Shown here: positions 12,001 through 22,600 of the stretch, piece by piece
Position numbering within the stretch: the stretch's first letter is position 1
Layout of the letters: every line of letters begins with the position of its first letter
NCBI GenBank assembly: GCA_026874595.1
Contig: CM049309.1
Location: 49,512,079-49,576,078 of the forward strand
Direction of reading: 5' to 3'
Length of the DNA stretch: 64,000 bases
From: Sipunculus nudus
Lineage: Eukaryota > Annelida > Sipuncula > Golfingiida > Sipunculidae
Notes under the pieces: model-generated
The model's database searches: none
What the model was told of the DNA's origin: nothing
The model's input: the letters and a program-made list of their open reading frames with translations, nothing else
Program-made: the position numbers and the translations under genes

Positions 12001-14197
12001 GCAGAACATCCCGACTCTGGCCGCCACAGATCTGACCCTTTTTAAGTACAATGGGAACGATTACGTCACGTTCTGCAGCAATGTTACACGTGCAGGGTCA
12101 CGTGCTACCTATCGCTGGGATTTTCGATTGGATCGCTTTGCGCATGCGCCTGAAATGGATCTTCCAGTCGCCCGATGTCGTGCGGTAGACGCCCTGACAA
12201 CGGGAGGAGAGCTCTACGTAGCCTGTGGCGGCACCAGCAATGGCGCACTGCCTTACCAGGAAATGTACGATATAAATCGGGTAAAATCATCCCCAGCAAA
12301 AATCCATTCAGACCCATTAACCTGGTGTATCTTTCTATCTGAAGGTATATGCGTTTATGAAATTCACATTTATAAAAATATTTATGCAAATTCTAATTTT
12401 TAAAGGGTAAAATATTTTAGGCAACCATTAACAACAAACAATTTTTCAGTTGGCTAACATCAGAAAACATGAGAATATCTCGTTTAAAATTCAATTAAAT
12501 TTTTTTTTAATCAAATTTGAAAATAATGGTAGACAGAAACATGATAGATAAAAGTTTGAGATTTTATCATTTACATAATCAGTTAAAAAGAAGTTTGCAG
12601 TCAAAGGTTTAAAAATCTTAAAATTTTTCAGAATATTAAAATATCATAGAAATATTAATATGGCTTTATAAATACATATACCATTAAAACTTCGACCAAA
12701 TTTTAAAATGTTATATACCGTATGGGGTAATGTGTAATGTACATTTGAAAACTTTTGGATTGATTTTAAATTTTAAGAGGTTCGACCATTTATACTACCT
12801 TAAGCAACTATAGAAACAATGGGAGTGACAACAATGATTTAACAGAACACATTGACAGAGAAATATTTGTTCAAGTTTGGAATAAATATCCCTCATGATA
12901 ATTAATTTTGTTTTACAGTCATAGGATGTAAATTTCCACGACAATTTCATTTAAATTATCTTTTAAAATAATTAAAAAAAAACATAAAGGGTTTAAACAA
13001 CATATAAATGTGGTACGTATATTCATGTGTGCAGAACGAGACTGTGAACTGATATTAAATGTAAAGCATTTCAGAAGAGTTTAATTGTTACATTAGGGAA
13101 TAATCCTTGTTTTCAGGTCGACTGTCTTTTGGTACAATGAAACGTCTTCTCAGTTTGTGATACATCAGATATTATACACATACGCCACAACGGATGTAGG
13201 GTTTTTCAAGATGGGTAGCGGCGTATATTTACTGATCGGTAACGCCGCTCAAGACTCACTGGGGCAGAGAAACGCGCACCTGTACGAGCTCGATAGGGGG
13301 CGCTTCAGGCAACACCAGCTTATCAGAGCGATGGGCGTGGAAAGAATGCATGTCACGCCGGTGTCTCTGGACAAAGGTAACACTTCTTACGTCTATAGTA
13401 TAATCATTAAGCCTTCCCGCATTATGGAGATGAAACTTACAGAGGTTGTGTTTTTCTTTATCAATATTTGGGTAAATTTTAGGTGGATGCACTTTCGTAG
13501 GTCCTCCACAGTGTAAAACTTTCGAATACAAATGTCTTTTCCTTCTTATTCTTTCCGATGCCCGTGTTTGCTCTAGATCTTAGATATGACTGACTTTCAA
13601 AACTAACCTTTGGGCACAATATTAGTCAGCGGTCATGGATTTGCATATGATATTTTATTTTTCGACTTTGACCTAAATGCCAATGTCTGACACTCCGTGG
13701 CCGACTCAATTATCGCCCAGTTGTCCCCCCCCCCCAGTTATGATTTTGCGATTGCGAAAAACTAGTTTATACGAATATATATGTGGTAATAGGAGTTATA
13801 ACACTGTTAGAACTTGGTACAATGGGGCACATCACATCAACTCTTGTCACTATTATCCTGCTGTGACGTAATCTACAACAAATATCTTTCCCAATTCGTC
13901 GGCATAACGCCTGTCTCTGATTAAATCTAATGAAGTACGATATAGTTTTGTTAATAAAACACATTTGGAACATATTTGTTATTCTTTTCAGTATACTTGA
14001 CGATAGCAACATCCGGCGGGGATTCGGCCATTTACGGATGGAATTCAATGGAAACCAAGTTTGATACAGTATGGAAAGGGGACCCATCTCAAGATCTGAA
14101 GTTGTTCACAGCGACATCTGTCGCGGACGACGAGAAATTATTTCTAATTATGGTGCACAAAGATCCTGCAAAAACAGATATTTTCACCCTGGAATAG
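2188..14197 (+). CDS. Membrane-anchored EAR-repeat (EPTP) beta-propeller protein, seven coding exons, complete
   Basis: Joining 2188-2708, 3112-3255, 6058-6301, 9716-9865, 11999-12264, 13117-13376 and 13992-14197 gives one open frame of 596 residues plus stop; all junctions are GT-AG and phases match. Residues 1-174 are acidic and Ser/Thr-rich with a basic stretch near the end (PRRAR). A hydrophobic segment (about 188-211) follows Lys-Lys, so a type II orientation, N terminus inside, is likely. Residues 223-596 hold about seven repeats of roughly 50 residues with EAR features: a hydrophobic strand ending in LLVIANA or YLLIGNA, a loop, then S-x-V-[FY]-W/R and a trailing F. In the EAR family (TSPEAR, LGI proteins) these repeats form an extracellular seven-bladed propeller used for protein binding; the ligand here is unknown. 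The ATG at 2188 sits in AACATGG, a good start context. No signal peptide is seen, consistent with a signal anchor. The family call is strong; topology is inferred. Confidence 0.82.
2748..2804. repeat. (TAA)n microsatellite in EAR gene intron 1
   Basis: Runs of TAA with one AAA interruption, 40 bases after the exon 1 donor. Confidence 0.9.
3043..3084. repeat. (GA)n microsatellite next to the exon 2 acceptor
   Basis: About 21 GA units end 27 bases upstream of the chosen acceptor of the transmembrane exon, occupying the place where a pyrimidine tract is usually found. Confidence 0.9.
3112..3255 (+). CDS. EAR gene exon 2: transmembrane segment
   Basis: The exon encodes residues 174-221: a short Lys-containing stretch, a Cys-rich juxtamembrane segment (SGCSPWYC), then about 24 hydrophobic residues ending IIMGGR. 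The acceptor is GTTACAG at 3111 and the donor GG|GTAAGT at 3256. A second acceptor at 3084, at the end of a (GA)n tract, would also keep frame and add nine residues (FVDKSECYR). Confidence 0.75.
3879..4897. mobile_element. Degenerate hAT-like element in EAR intron 2 (tentative)
   Basis: The left end CAGTGGCGGATCCAGAGG and the right end, which reads CAGGGGCGAATCGAGG on the - strand, are similar inverted termini, each followed inward by a poly-C run. CAGTGGCGGATCCAG-type ends are common in animal hAT relics. I see no transposase and no clear 8-base target duplication. Confidence 0.35.
5742..5835. repeat. GACCTTGAAAA / GGTCA-type dispersed repeat
   Basis: The stretch has TGACCCTTGTGACCTTGAAA and GGGTCACTGAAACTGGGTCA. 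A related piece occurs at about 46128-46165 (GTGACCTTGAAGGTCAAATG). These look like diverged copies of one dispersed family. Confidence 0.35.
6058..6301 (+). CDS. EAR gene exon 3: first EAR blade(s)
   Basis: The acceptor TCATCAG at 6051-6057 and donor CAA|GTAAGA at 6302 bound an 81-codon exon in phase with exon 2. It reads through YAILNVALGSDG and SGIYIWTSDGFKLIQ, the blade end pattern of EAR repeats (Ser, aromatic-x-Trp, then Phe). Confidence 0.8.
6378..6850. mobile_element. hAT-like non-autonomous element with GGACTCGG repeats, EAR intron 3 (tentative)
   Basis: The left end begins CAGTGATGGGACTCGAGTCC and contains several GGACTCGGAC-type units; related units recur at 6725-6845 on the right. 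Subterminal GACTCG clusters at both ends of a roughly 470-base element without an ORF suggest a hAT MITE. The right terminus is degenerate. Confidence 0.35.
9070..9400 (+). repeat. Dispersed repeat family A, copy 1
   Basis: The segment resembles 28195-28580: both run through AAATATGA, CAGTCTAC, TTGGTCA/CTGGTCATATGCAAA, GCTGCTGAT/GCTACTGAT, GATGGCTACTCATGC and TCAAGGAAAT in the same order. A third, shorter match lies near 56183-56240. No coding potential; class unknown. Confidence 0.45.
9716..9865 (+). CDS. EAR gene exon 4: a single EAR repeat
   Basis: Exactly 50 codons, phase 0 at both ends, between TTTCAG at 9715 and TTG|GTAAGT at 9866. The exon equals one EAR repeat, with AVAFSVGRKTLLVIANAG and YSRVYRVNPGSEKLTL as core strands. 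It is the clearest match to the family in the gene. Confidence 0.85.
10514..11258. mobile_element. pogo/Tigger-like non-autonomous DNA transposon in EAR intron 4
   Basis: Perfect 23-base inverted termini begin CAGTGAAACCTCGTTGTG and are flanked by a TA duplication (10512-10513 and 11259-11260). The subterminal regions carry repeated TTCGACACAAC and GTTCGA units. The 745-base element has no transposase ORF. CAGTxAAACC ends with TA targets are typical of the pogo/Tigger branch of the Tc1/mariner superfamily. Confidence 0.7.
11999..12264 (+). CDS. EAR gene exon 5: about two EAR repeats
   Basis: The acceptor is CTGTTCAG at 11998. Reading is phase 0 through LFKYNGNDYVTFCSNV, YRWDFRLDRF and GGELYVACGGTSNG. 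Two donors are possible. GT at 12265 (GAAAT|GTACGA) leaves two bases and keeps frame with exon 6. The GTAAAA at 12281 would put exon 6 out of frame with an early stop. I therefore chose 12264, which also gives the repeat pattern MSTVFWYN across the junction. Confidence 0.7.
13117..13376 (+). CDS. EAR gene exon 6: about two EAR repeats
   Basis: The exon begins after TTTTCAG at 13116 and ends AAAG|GTAACA at 13377, entering in phase 2 and leaving in phase 1. It encodes STVFWYNETSSQF, VGFFKMGSGVYLLIGNAA and HLYELDRGRFRQHQLI, all typical EAR strands. Confidence 0.8.
13992..14197 (+). CDS. EAR gene exon 7: terminal EAR repeats and stop
   Basis: The acceptor TTTTCAG at 13991 joins in phase to VYLTIATSGGDSAIYGWNS and ends KTDIFTLE and TAG at 14195-14197. 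The protein ends right after the last blade strand, as expected if the terminal strand closes the propeller. No clear AATAAA follows within 250 bases. Confidence 0.8.
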
Positions 14198-14433
14198 ATC
14201 CTTGGTGACACTTGTAAACTCTTTATAAAGGAAGCCCTTGATTATCAAGAATATAAATGATCATTTTTAGTATTCACCACCTACAGGTTATATATGTTAA
14301 GGACTATCACTTTAAGATTCTTAATAATCATACAAGTAGGAGCATAGGTTTGTTCACTTTTATACCAATGGCAGATTGATATTCCTATAAAAAATCAGTT
14401 GCCTATTTATATTTTATTGTTTTCACTAAGTAC

Positions 14434-14467
<34 letters not shown>

Positions 14468-14473
14468 GAGAGA
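14434..14473. repeat. (GA)n microsatellite
   Basis: About 20 GA units with one GG interruption, 240 bases after the EAR gene stop. Confidence 0.9.
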
Positions 14474-14549
14474 TTCATCAATTTTTACATTCACTTATTC
14501 GGCCCATATTCTCGGGTTCATTCGTATATATATGACTGTACATATGTGA

Positions 14550-14760
14550 ATATTTCTTGATGACGTTCCTGAATCCGCATCATGTGCCGGATCCACACCC
14601 AAACTAATCTATTCTTCATTTGCCCACTCATAAATGTCTTGAAAATTTCATGAGATTCCGTTCATGATTGCGAGAGTTATGTTGTGAACAAACACAAAAA
14701 CACACCCACACACACACACGAAGGTGATAAACGCTTACCCTCCTGGCGGGGGCAATTAAT
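14550..14760 (+). repeat. Dispersed repeat family B (RTE/SINE-like 3' tail), copy 1
   Basis: The segment ends with TTGTGAACAAACACA, a (CA)n run, then GAAGGTGATAAACGC. The inverted copy near 42730-42840 has the same order (GTTCACAAC, GTGTGTGTGTTTG). Molluscan RTE-type and SINE elements often end this way; the class is inferred. Confidence 0.4.
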
Positions 14761-15893
14761 TATCTGAGCTGGTGAGAATGTGTGTGTGTGTGTGTGTGTG
14801 TGCGCGGTGCGTTAATTTAAGTTAGCTGCTGAACGTCTCAGGAAAATTTAGTCAATATAATTTAACATTTGGCACAGTGTTCCAGGAGATGGTCGTGAAG
14901 GTCGCGAAACAATCAAGTCAATTCGATCCGGGATCGACAGAGATATTTTATATCAGGGCCTCGGCAGCCTACGGGAGACATGCGGGGGATGGCCGCACAT
15001 CCCAAAATTTCATCCTTCTTTCCCAGGGTATTACTTGGAAGTTGCTTGAGTGGGGAGATCCTCTTGGGAACTGGCTTCAGGGTGAGCCGCTAAGCCAAGT
15101 ACCATGTTTAAGCGGGGCACCTCGTGCCTGCAGCCCAAATCGTCCATTCACCATGATCCGGGGCCAGCGCAGCGAAAGAAGGATGTCTGTTGTGTTTGCA
15201 AATTGAGATCGAAAGGGCCTTTCTGCCTCTAAATAACAACCATTTGTTACAATGAGATTTCGATCCTCTATTTTACTTAGCAGCTGTCTTAAATTCCCGC
15301 CGGTAGGAAAAACCACGGGACTGGTACAAGTGGAAGGTTGGCCTCGTGGGTCCTGTACTAAGGAGAAGCCAGCTCCGGCCGTGGTGAAAATGCTTAAACA
15401 ATCTATTGAGGTTTTATACTCATGATATATTCCAATCATTTTAATGCATTCCCATAAGAAAACCAGGTGAAGATTTAGGCAAAATTCTTAAAGAAATATA
15501 TTGTAATTTTTTTCCTCAAATAAAGCGGAATCTAATGGCAAAAATGCTACATTCTGTGTTTCATTTTTTTAAATTCACCCTCATATAAGTAACACCAACA
15601 TAAGTTAAACCATCCGTTATATGTGTTGTTTGTAAATTTTGTTAAAACATGACGCATACGAAATATAAAATTATGTATTGCTTACGGTTTTTTAAATAAA
15701 AATGTGAAAAAAGCGAATGAAATTCAGCACATTGTTTATAGGCAATTTTATTTATTCAAATCGTAATTTAGGAATTATCTGAGTTTAAGTATGCATTGCG
15801 TATTTTTACATCTTAGCAGAGTTAGATCAGTTATGTAGATATTATACACATATTGTCAACCACTACTTTTCGTAAATAGTTCTTTTGTTTTGT

Positions 15894-15898
<5 letters not shown>

Positions 15899-15945
<47 letters not shown>
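15899..15945. repeat. (TA)n microsatellite
   Basis: About 23 TA units followed by CATACATATG. Confidence 0.9.
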
Positions 15946-15949
<4 letters not shown>

Positions 15950-16289
15950 CATATGCTACATGTTATACTGATATGAGAAATAGTAATTTACATGAACACT
16001 CTGTGAGTATAACTAACGGTATAACCATATTTCGGCATGCGACCTGTGACATTCGGGTTTTAGTGTTAAGCAGTAGGAGACTCGGAGACGAGGGCGGGGG
16101 GACGTGATAAAAAAAATTCTCCAGAATCCTGAACAGCGACAGCAAAATCTGTCTGAGGGACGTGAGAGGCAAAATATTAAGCAGAACATCGCTTTCTTTG
16201 GACTACCCCATAATCTTCAAATTATAGTAGGATGGCGTTACTGATTAACAAAATTATATAAATATAGGACTATATATATGTATTGTTAA

Positions 16290-16661
16290 CGGGTGACATA
16301 AATGCGGACCGAACTAACTCGCTAGTGAAGCTTGCTTTTCTCTTGAAGCGATTGGAACGCGGGACATGTGCGCCACCGATATGGGTTCGAATCCCGGATC
16401 GGCCAAATGTTTTCCCCTGAGCAATTTGTGTTCGTATAACAAATGGAGGGCCCGTCTAAATACCGGCAAACTTTGTGGCGCGTGGAATGGTGGTCTAGTA
16501 ATTGGAAAATGACCATCTGGTTCACCAAAAGTGTGACTCCTGGGATAGTTAATCTTGTTCTGATACCAGAACGCTCTTGGGAAAGGGGGATGTTACGGGT
16601 CGGCATGGGTTCGAATCCCGGATCGATCCAATATTTTCCCCTGAGCAATTGATCTTCGTAC
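16290..16661 (+). mobile_element. Two-headed tRNA-derived SINE, copy 1
   Basis: Two tRNA-like heads, each with an exact B box GGTTCGAATCC (16384-16394 and 16608-16618), are separated by about 215 bases of body. The order is head, body (AAAGTGTGACTCCTGGGATA, TCTTGTTCTG, ACGCTCTT), then a second partial head. The same order occurs on the - strand at 37035-37417, which defines a family. It ends at a short (TA)n tract. Confidence 0.65.
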
Positions 16662-16679
16662 CAATATATATATATATAT

Positions 16680-19600
16680 GAAAACTTTGAATACTGAATA
16701 TCTGACTAACATTGAAATGGTTATAAAAAACCAATGGACAAGTCAGTCAAGGATAACTTATGTAAGAAATTAAGAGATACATACATTTAAATATTTGCAT
16801 TGCCTCTGTTAAGTTTAGAATATATATCAAATTCCTACTTTTATTGTTCCTATTTCTGAAAATGAATGGAAAACATTCCAGCCACGGCTGTAATCACTTG
16901 AATTTTTCACTTGTTAACGCGAATATGTGTAGGCAGTGTTAATAACATATATGTGAGTGGCGGAGTATAGGCATACATGTATATTTATATATAATATATA
17001 TGTGTGTGTATAACACGGTGAGAAAAAAGGCCCCCCCCCCCTCCCCTCCCCCGTCCTCACTCCCCTATTAAGAACTTTGGTGTTGCGCCTCTCATTTTTT
17101 TAATCCTGGATACGCCACTGGGTCCGAACCAGATGTGTCCTTTCTAAATATTCACGTAAGTTTATACCAACAGAAGATCATAACAGCTTTCTTTAGTAAT
17201 AGTATATCTCATAGAAAAACAAGAATCTTACAGTTATAGTAGTAGCTCATTAGTAGCTCCAGTTTCAAGAATTACTGTCAGTTATAGGACTTTTTTCTTG
17301 AGCTGATACGGAAGCCGCCTTGTGTGTATATAATGAAGTCAGTAACCACACAATGCCGGACCAGTGATGACGTCATACTTAACCGACAAACGAGGGCCCT
17401 CCTCTCCCACGAGAGGACGATCATCCTGACAGATACAAAAAAAAAGGAAACTAATTGACCAGGTTCTTCATAAAACTGCATCATATTGACACGGATTGAA
17501 CAGTGTCACGCTTTGATCGTGTAACGAGAACGAGAGCTTAGCGACTTTACTGGGCTATCTTGCCGCCAGGCGTTGAAGGGGTCCCAAGAGTGTGCTCATC
17601 AAAAGCGGTGTACTTTATGGAACCATTGTGTAGTTTAGATGCTAGTCAAGTCGCGCGCTGAACTATGTTCTACTTTCTGTCTTAATATAAACAACTTTTT
17701 TTTTGTCAGCCTACGCCATACTCATTCGGAATAATTCATATTGATTGCCGATTGTTATTTTTGTTTATCTACAAACTATCCCTGTCAACAATTTTTCACG
17801 GGCGATCTCGTTTTTAAAAGGGATAATAATTAAGCGAAATGTTATATTCCAAAGTTTCAATATAATTTAGTGCAAACAGTTCACTTTATCTGGGTCAGTT
17901 GTCCTTGTCTGCACAATAAGTGTTTTACTAAGCTAGTTGTAAGATAAAGGTCATATTTGAACACGTTAAATGATGTTTAACGTAAAGCAACATTTCCGTC
18001 AATAAAGTATCGCAGAAAAGAGTGAAGAAACTTTGGAAGTAATTTTGCTCAATCTAGACGTACGCTTTTAAAAGTGAGAGTTAACATAGCCGGTGCTGTA
18101 ATCAGGTTAAGAATTAAGTCAAATACCGGCTTACTCCGATCAGCATAGAATGAGGGAATTCCAATTAAAGCAAACCAGTGATGCATTACGGTTGTTACCG
18201 CATGGCCCCCAGGGCATAATAAAAACTAGTGAGACATCGCAGACCCACCAGTTTCCATTTATCATAATATGTCTCGCACTTTTCATTTGTGTCCAATTTA
18301 CACTCCGTTATCAGCTGAGCGTAGTGAGGTGAAATGTATTATTAAGCACGCGGCTGGTAATCTTTTGGATGGTGCTTATCAGAGCAGGCGGCACGCGGCT
18401 GAAGGAAACACTGATGACCCTAACACTAAAATGCAGACTTTCATATTTGGCAGCGGTAACCTGACGTGGAATGTAAGAGCTCTTTGCTAATATGATTTTT
18501 TTGGGTTTGAGTGCAAAGTCATGTTGGTCTAAATAGGGGGAACACGCCTAACAAGTAAAGATGGGATATTGACAGCTGACACTTGCCGATGCCATATAGA
18601 AATAGGAAGGCGCATCAAATGAACTATAGCGCGGCCTGTACCTATAGGCTGTCTGCGCACAGCTTTGAAGTGAGAGGAGGAAGATAGATTTTGAGTAAGC
18701 TGGCCCTCTGAGCTTCCTGACTTTATCATTGGTTATCCAACCCAAAACGCACAGTGTGACTGTGCCGAGACCAGTCGGTGTCAAACCGACCTTCTACACT
18801 CAGGGACCCCTTCAATAAATACCCGCAGATGCTAATTCACTGCACATTCTTAAAGCCTGTACACTCCAGCTACGTGAAATATTATGTAAACCATGAGTTT
18901 CACGGGGAATATTTTTTCTTATTTATTTATCTGACATTTTTACACAGGAGATTTACAACTGTATATCTATTAAATGATGAAAGGTAGATATTGAAGAATC
19001 AACGCAAACGTGGTGACCCCTGCGAGCGAACAATCAATCTTCTTATTTCCCTTGGTATCGTGAAGGGACTATTCTTGATACCCTAAACCTACAGGGGTTC
19101 CATGGTGTTCTATATCATCCGCCTTGGACCAAAATTCGCCAGACGTATTAACCTAATTCTTCCGGAGAGAAACGTTCAACAGGTTCAATTAAAACCAAAC
19201 TTATCATCTGTGAAGTATCAGTTCGGGTGACACAGAAGTTACGTTAGTAACTGTATATAGGTTATATTTGATAAAGTGTTGCCGATAAAGTTTTCGTATT
19301 AAATATATATGTCCACGTCTGTCAAGAAAGAAGACAATGCTATCTAAAAAACGTCTTTCAAAGTCCATTTTTTCTGTACTAATGAAGTGATTATATCATG
19401 TGAGTAATGTAATACTATAGTTCTCGAAGCTCGGCCACATATCCACTTCCATGAAAAATGTTCTGGTAGCTTGATAGTAAAATTCATGTTTACATATTGC
19501 AGAGAACATGACTTATTGCTGGACGTAATATTATTGTCATATATAATTAGTTATGTGACGCGAATAATATCAATACAAAATGTCTATACACCTAACACCA

Positions 19601-21065
19601 AAGAGTATAAATAGTATACCTACGAAAGTGAACTATTGTATTTCGGTTCTTAACTGAGACGACAATTAAAGGTTTGAGTTTGCAAGGGATATGTTTAAGA
19701 AATGTCCAACATGTGCAAGACTTAAGATAAAAGTTTGGTTTATTAAATAAATGTTAAAAGAATAAAGGTACGGTGGCGGAGGTATGAGCTCTCGGGGTGC
19801 TCTCTAGTCCCTGATCTGAAATGCATTTTCCATGAATGCGTCAGGTCCCATAAAATGAGCAATAGGCTGTCCATGAAATGTTACTGACAGTCATAATGGC
19901 GGGAATATGCTTCTACAAAACGATATATTACATATAAATGTCACCAAGTCCCTGGATATAAGCTTTTATTGTTCAGACACCCGGCAGGTGTCCGAGATAA
20001 ACCAGACACGGTGTTTATTAATTAGTCCTCAACACACACAACAGACACTGAGTGAAAGAAAACTTGATGGTTAGAGTATGCTGCAATTATGACCGTTTTA
20101 CAATTTTTCTTGTAAGAACTAGCAATTAATATGTTGTGTTGTTGCATACGTTACAATGCTTCAGATGCCAAGCTGAGCGTGTTTAAGGGGTATAAAGAAT
20201 ATTGAAAAAAGCTGCTTTCTTTCTAGACCTGCATTCGTATGCTTCTGTTGTATAAAGACGTTCCTCCCACACCATCCATGAAAACCAGCAATCCATCAAT
20301 CTATCTGGACAACAGTGGAAAAAATGAAGAGTGGCGCACATGTGTCACTGTTCCGACTTTATGACCCTTTCAGCTGTTTCATAATAATCAGCAACATATA
20401 AAACTGACATTAATTTGCAAGCGAGAAATCACGGCTTGTGATCATGGCAGGCCATAAAACCCGTAGTTTGGGTCTATATAAATTCATGCTTGCCTCCTGG
20501 ACCATGCGTTACTGGTTTAATTGGCGCTCCGAGGTTCTGCTACAGGCGTGGTCTGACGGGATGCTGTATCTTCCACCTGACAGCCTTTTGAACTCTCCCA
20601 TAAAAACCTTTCTAGTCTCGATCTGCCTATTTTCACGTATGTCATAAGTCATTTTCATATTCTGCAGTGTGTCGTCTGTGAGCGTGTTAACATTCTCCAA
20701 GATGTTGTGTTCTTTGCGGTTTGCTTTTTTCGCAGGAAGACTCTGGTAACACTTTTCCAAGCATAACCGGTTTTATGGAAAAATAAACACTTGTGGCAAG
20801 GGGCAAGATGAAAGCAGAGACGCTGTGTGAGGCAAGCAGAGAACCTGAGAAAATTTATGTTCCTGGGCTGGACTTGACTCATTCATCCTGGTAACAAGAC
20901 ACTCTAGTCCCCCGTGACTTCCTATGAATGACCCAGGAGCAGGCGGGCTGCATCACCTAACATAAAATCATAAACCATGAATCATAAACGATACTGTTCC
21001 ATGGGCTGCCACGAACGAAAAAGAATAGTTCCATTAGTGTCATCGCCCGCGCAATTATATATGAC

Positions 21066-21066
<1 letters not shown>
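16680..21066. other. Gene-free intergenic region
   Basis: No coding region or RNA gene is supported. A poly-C tract lies at 17031-17051, followed by GGATACGCCACTG at about 17107, which resembles a hAT-type terminus in reverse. A short motif GCGGAGGTATGAGCTCT with GTGCTCTCT at 19775-19806 recurs at 33514-33546. The remaining short ORFs look random. Confidence 0.45.

Positions 21067-21115
<49 letters not shown>
21067..21115. repeat. (TA)n tract abutting the Penelope-like element
   Basis: About 24 TA units end within three bases of the left inverted arm of the element at 21118. Confidence 0.9.
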
Positions 21116-21117
<2 letters not shown>

Positions 21118-21118
<1 letters not shown>

Positions 21119-21189
21119 CTGAAGAAAAACAACACTGTTAAATCACAACAGACTGTTTCACGGGATGCGACCCGATCATCAGGTGAATG
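21118..21189 (-). repeat. Left inverted arm of the Penelope-like element
   Basis: The arm matches 22598-22669 in inverted orientation with two differences. On the - strand it lies about 580 bases downstream of the ORF stop and carries a hammerhead in the same sense as the ORF. Confidence 0.85.
21141..21188 (-). ncRNA. Hammerhead-type ribozyme, left arm
   Basis: On the - strand the same core is present: CTGATGA (21182-21176), stem II CGGG/CCCG, GAAA (21059+100, that is 21159-21156) and a short stem III with loop GTC. Stem I is ATTCAC with GTGATT, so one pair of six is lost compared with the right copy. It lies in the 3' untranslated part of the element, in ORF sense. Confidence 0.7.
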
Positions 21190-21766
21190 TGGTTAGAATG
21201 AAGCTAACGGCGTGGTTTGAAAAGCCGAGACTTTACGAGATTACGAGATTATGCTTTGTGCGATTCGGGGCGAGGGGGGGGGGGAGGGGGCATGTGAAAG
21301 ACTGACACTGATCCTATTGTCCTCGGGTGCACAATAGGATTGGTCGGGGTACACGTGCGATACTGGAACATAACAGGGCAGGGCAAAGAGGTTATTCATT
21401 GTTGTAAATTTTATATATAATACAAAGATATATACCAGGATGCTCAATTAGCATATTGAACTGATTTCTAATAGGGTCTTGGAAGCAGTGAACATATCAG
21501 TAGTATACATATGATGTAAATACACATATACTATAAAAATAAACAATATACAAGGCAAATATACAATATAAAAGGCAAATATACTATACTATACTCATAC
21601 CAAATGCGATCCTCTCGGTAAACTCACCATGATGTAGTGGTAACGCCATGTCCCTCATCACTGCAAAGCAGTGAGAGAACAACTACCTGAACAGGTAAGT
21701 CTGCCCAGCGGGTCCTCGTGGGGGGGGGGGGGGGTTAAGGGGGCACGCTGAATATTAGTACGAATG

Positions 21767-22600
21767 CTAGGTTTTAAAATATTTCAGGGTGAATTTGTTT
21801 TGATGGCGGCACTTGGAGAGAATTTCAGCTCTTGAGTTCAACAATGATCCAGTGGGGGCCGTTGCTATAAGTAGCTTTTCAGACAAGCAGAGATCACACT
21901 CCCTAGTCCCACAGAAGAAAGGTGCTGCCTTCGCAGATATTTCCCAGGAGAGCTTGTAATTGATATTGTTGTCTTTTAGTGACCAAATGTGTTTAGACAG
22001 TTCAGTATTTTTAGCGTGGGATCTGTTCCGAAAGGATTGTTTGTGGTTATTGTATCTTGTCTTGAAATCACCTTCAGTACACCCTATGTAGTGTTTCACG
22101 TCATTGCCTGTTTTTACTGTTGCCTTATAGACAATGCATTTCAGCTGACATTGACCATTCATAGGACATTCGTCTTTTTTACGGCAGTTACATTGTTTTA
22201 GAGGTACATTCACAGCATTGTCAGTATTTAAAACCTTCATATTATGTTTGCTGATCAGGTTAGACATGTTAGGTAGACAGCTATAGCTAATTTTCAAATT
22301 GTTCCTGTTGAATAACCTGTGGTACCGGTGATGTTGAGGGAAGTGTTTTTCAACTAGTTTCATGAATTGTCTGCCAATGTTGGTTTTTACATGACGGCTG
22401 TAGGGGGGATTAAACCATATTATTTTCCTTTTCCTGTTTCTTTTGCTTTTCACTCTGGGTTCAACATATTTTAAGCTTTCTGAGAACCCGCTTTTCGCTA
22501 AAGCTTTGTCATACATGGGTTTGGCTTTCATAAATAGCTCTTTATTGCAGGAGTTGTCAGATACATCATACATGTATGACAAAGCTTTAGCGAAAATCAT
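21767..22600 (-). CDS. Penelope-like ORF, C-terminal part with zinc motif and GIY-YIG endonuclease
   Basis: The 277-residue open frame has IIWFNPPYS at 60-68 and YSCLPNM at 106-112, both typical of the Penelope region after the reverse transcriptase. Next come a Cys cluster (C137, C139, C145, C151) of the kind found before the nuclease, then the GIY-YIG domain: VYKATV 157-162, YIG 171-173, Arg182, His186, probable catalytic Glu241 and Asn256. The family cuts DNA to prime reverse transcription. The reverse transcriptase domain is missing, so this copy cannot move alone. The first 10 or so residues derive from the inverted chimera at the right end and are not native. No internal stop, so the insertion may be fairly recent. 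Confidence 0.85.
   Translation of the reverse strand: MIFAKALSYMYDVSDNSCNKELFMKAKPMYDKALAKSGFSESLKYVEPRVKSKRNRKRKIIWFNPPYSRHVKTNIGRQFMKLVEKHFPQHHRYHRLFNRNNLKISYSCLPNMSNLISKHNMKVLNTDNAVNVPLKQCNCRKKDECPMNGQCQLKCIVYKATVKTGNDVKHYIGCTEGDFKTRYNNHKQSFRNRSHAKNTELSKHIWSLKDNNINYKLSWEISAKAAPFFCGTRECDLCLSEKLLIATAPTGSLLNSRAEILSKCRHQNKFTLKYFKT

Larger units (their letters stand above)
14198..16289. other. Intergenic region after the EAR gene
   Basis: I see no gene. It contains a (GA)n tract at 14434-14473, a retroelement-like 3' tail at 14550-14760, and (TA)n at 15899-15945. Overlapping ORFs at 14877-15206 (+) and 15077-15439 (-) cover one GC-richer segment on opposite strands and show no known motif. Confidence 0.5.

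Noticed and set aside
15077-15439. 120-residue - strand ORF opposite a 109-residue + strand ORF
   Set aside because: Open on both strands because of local GC content; no family features on either.
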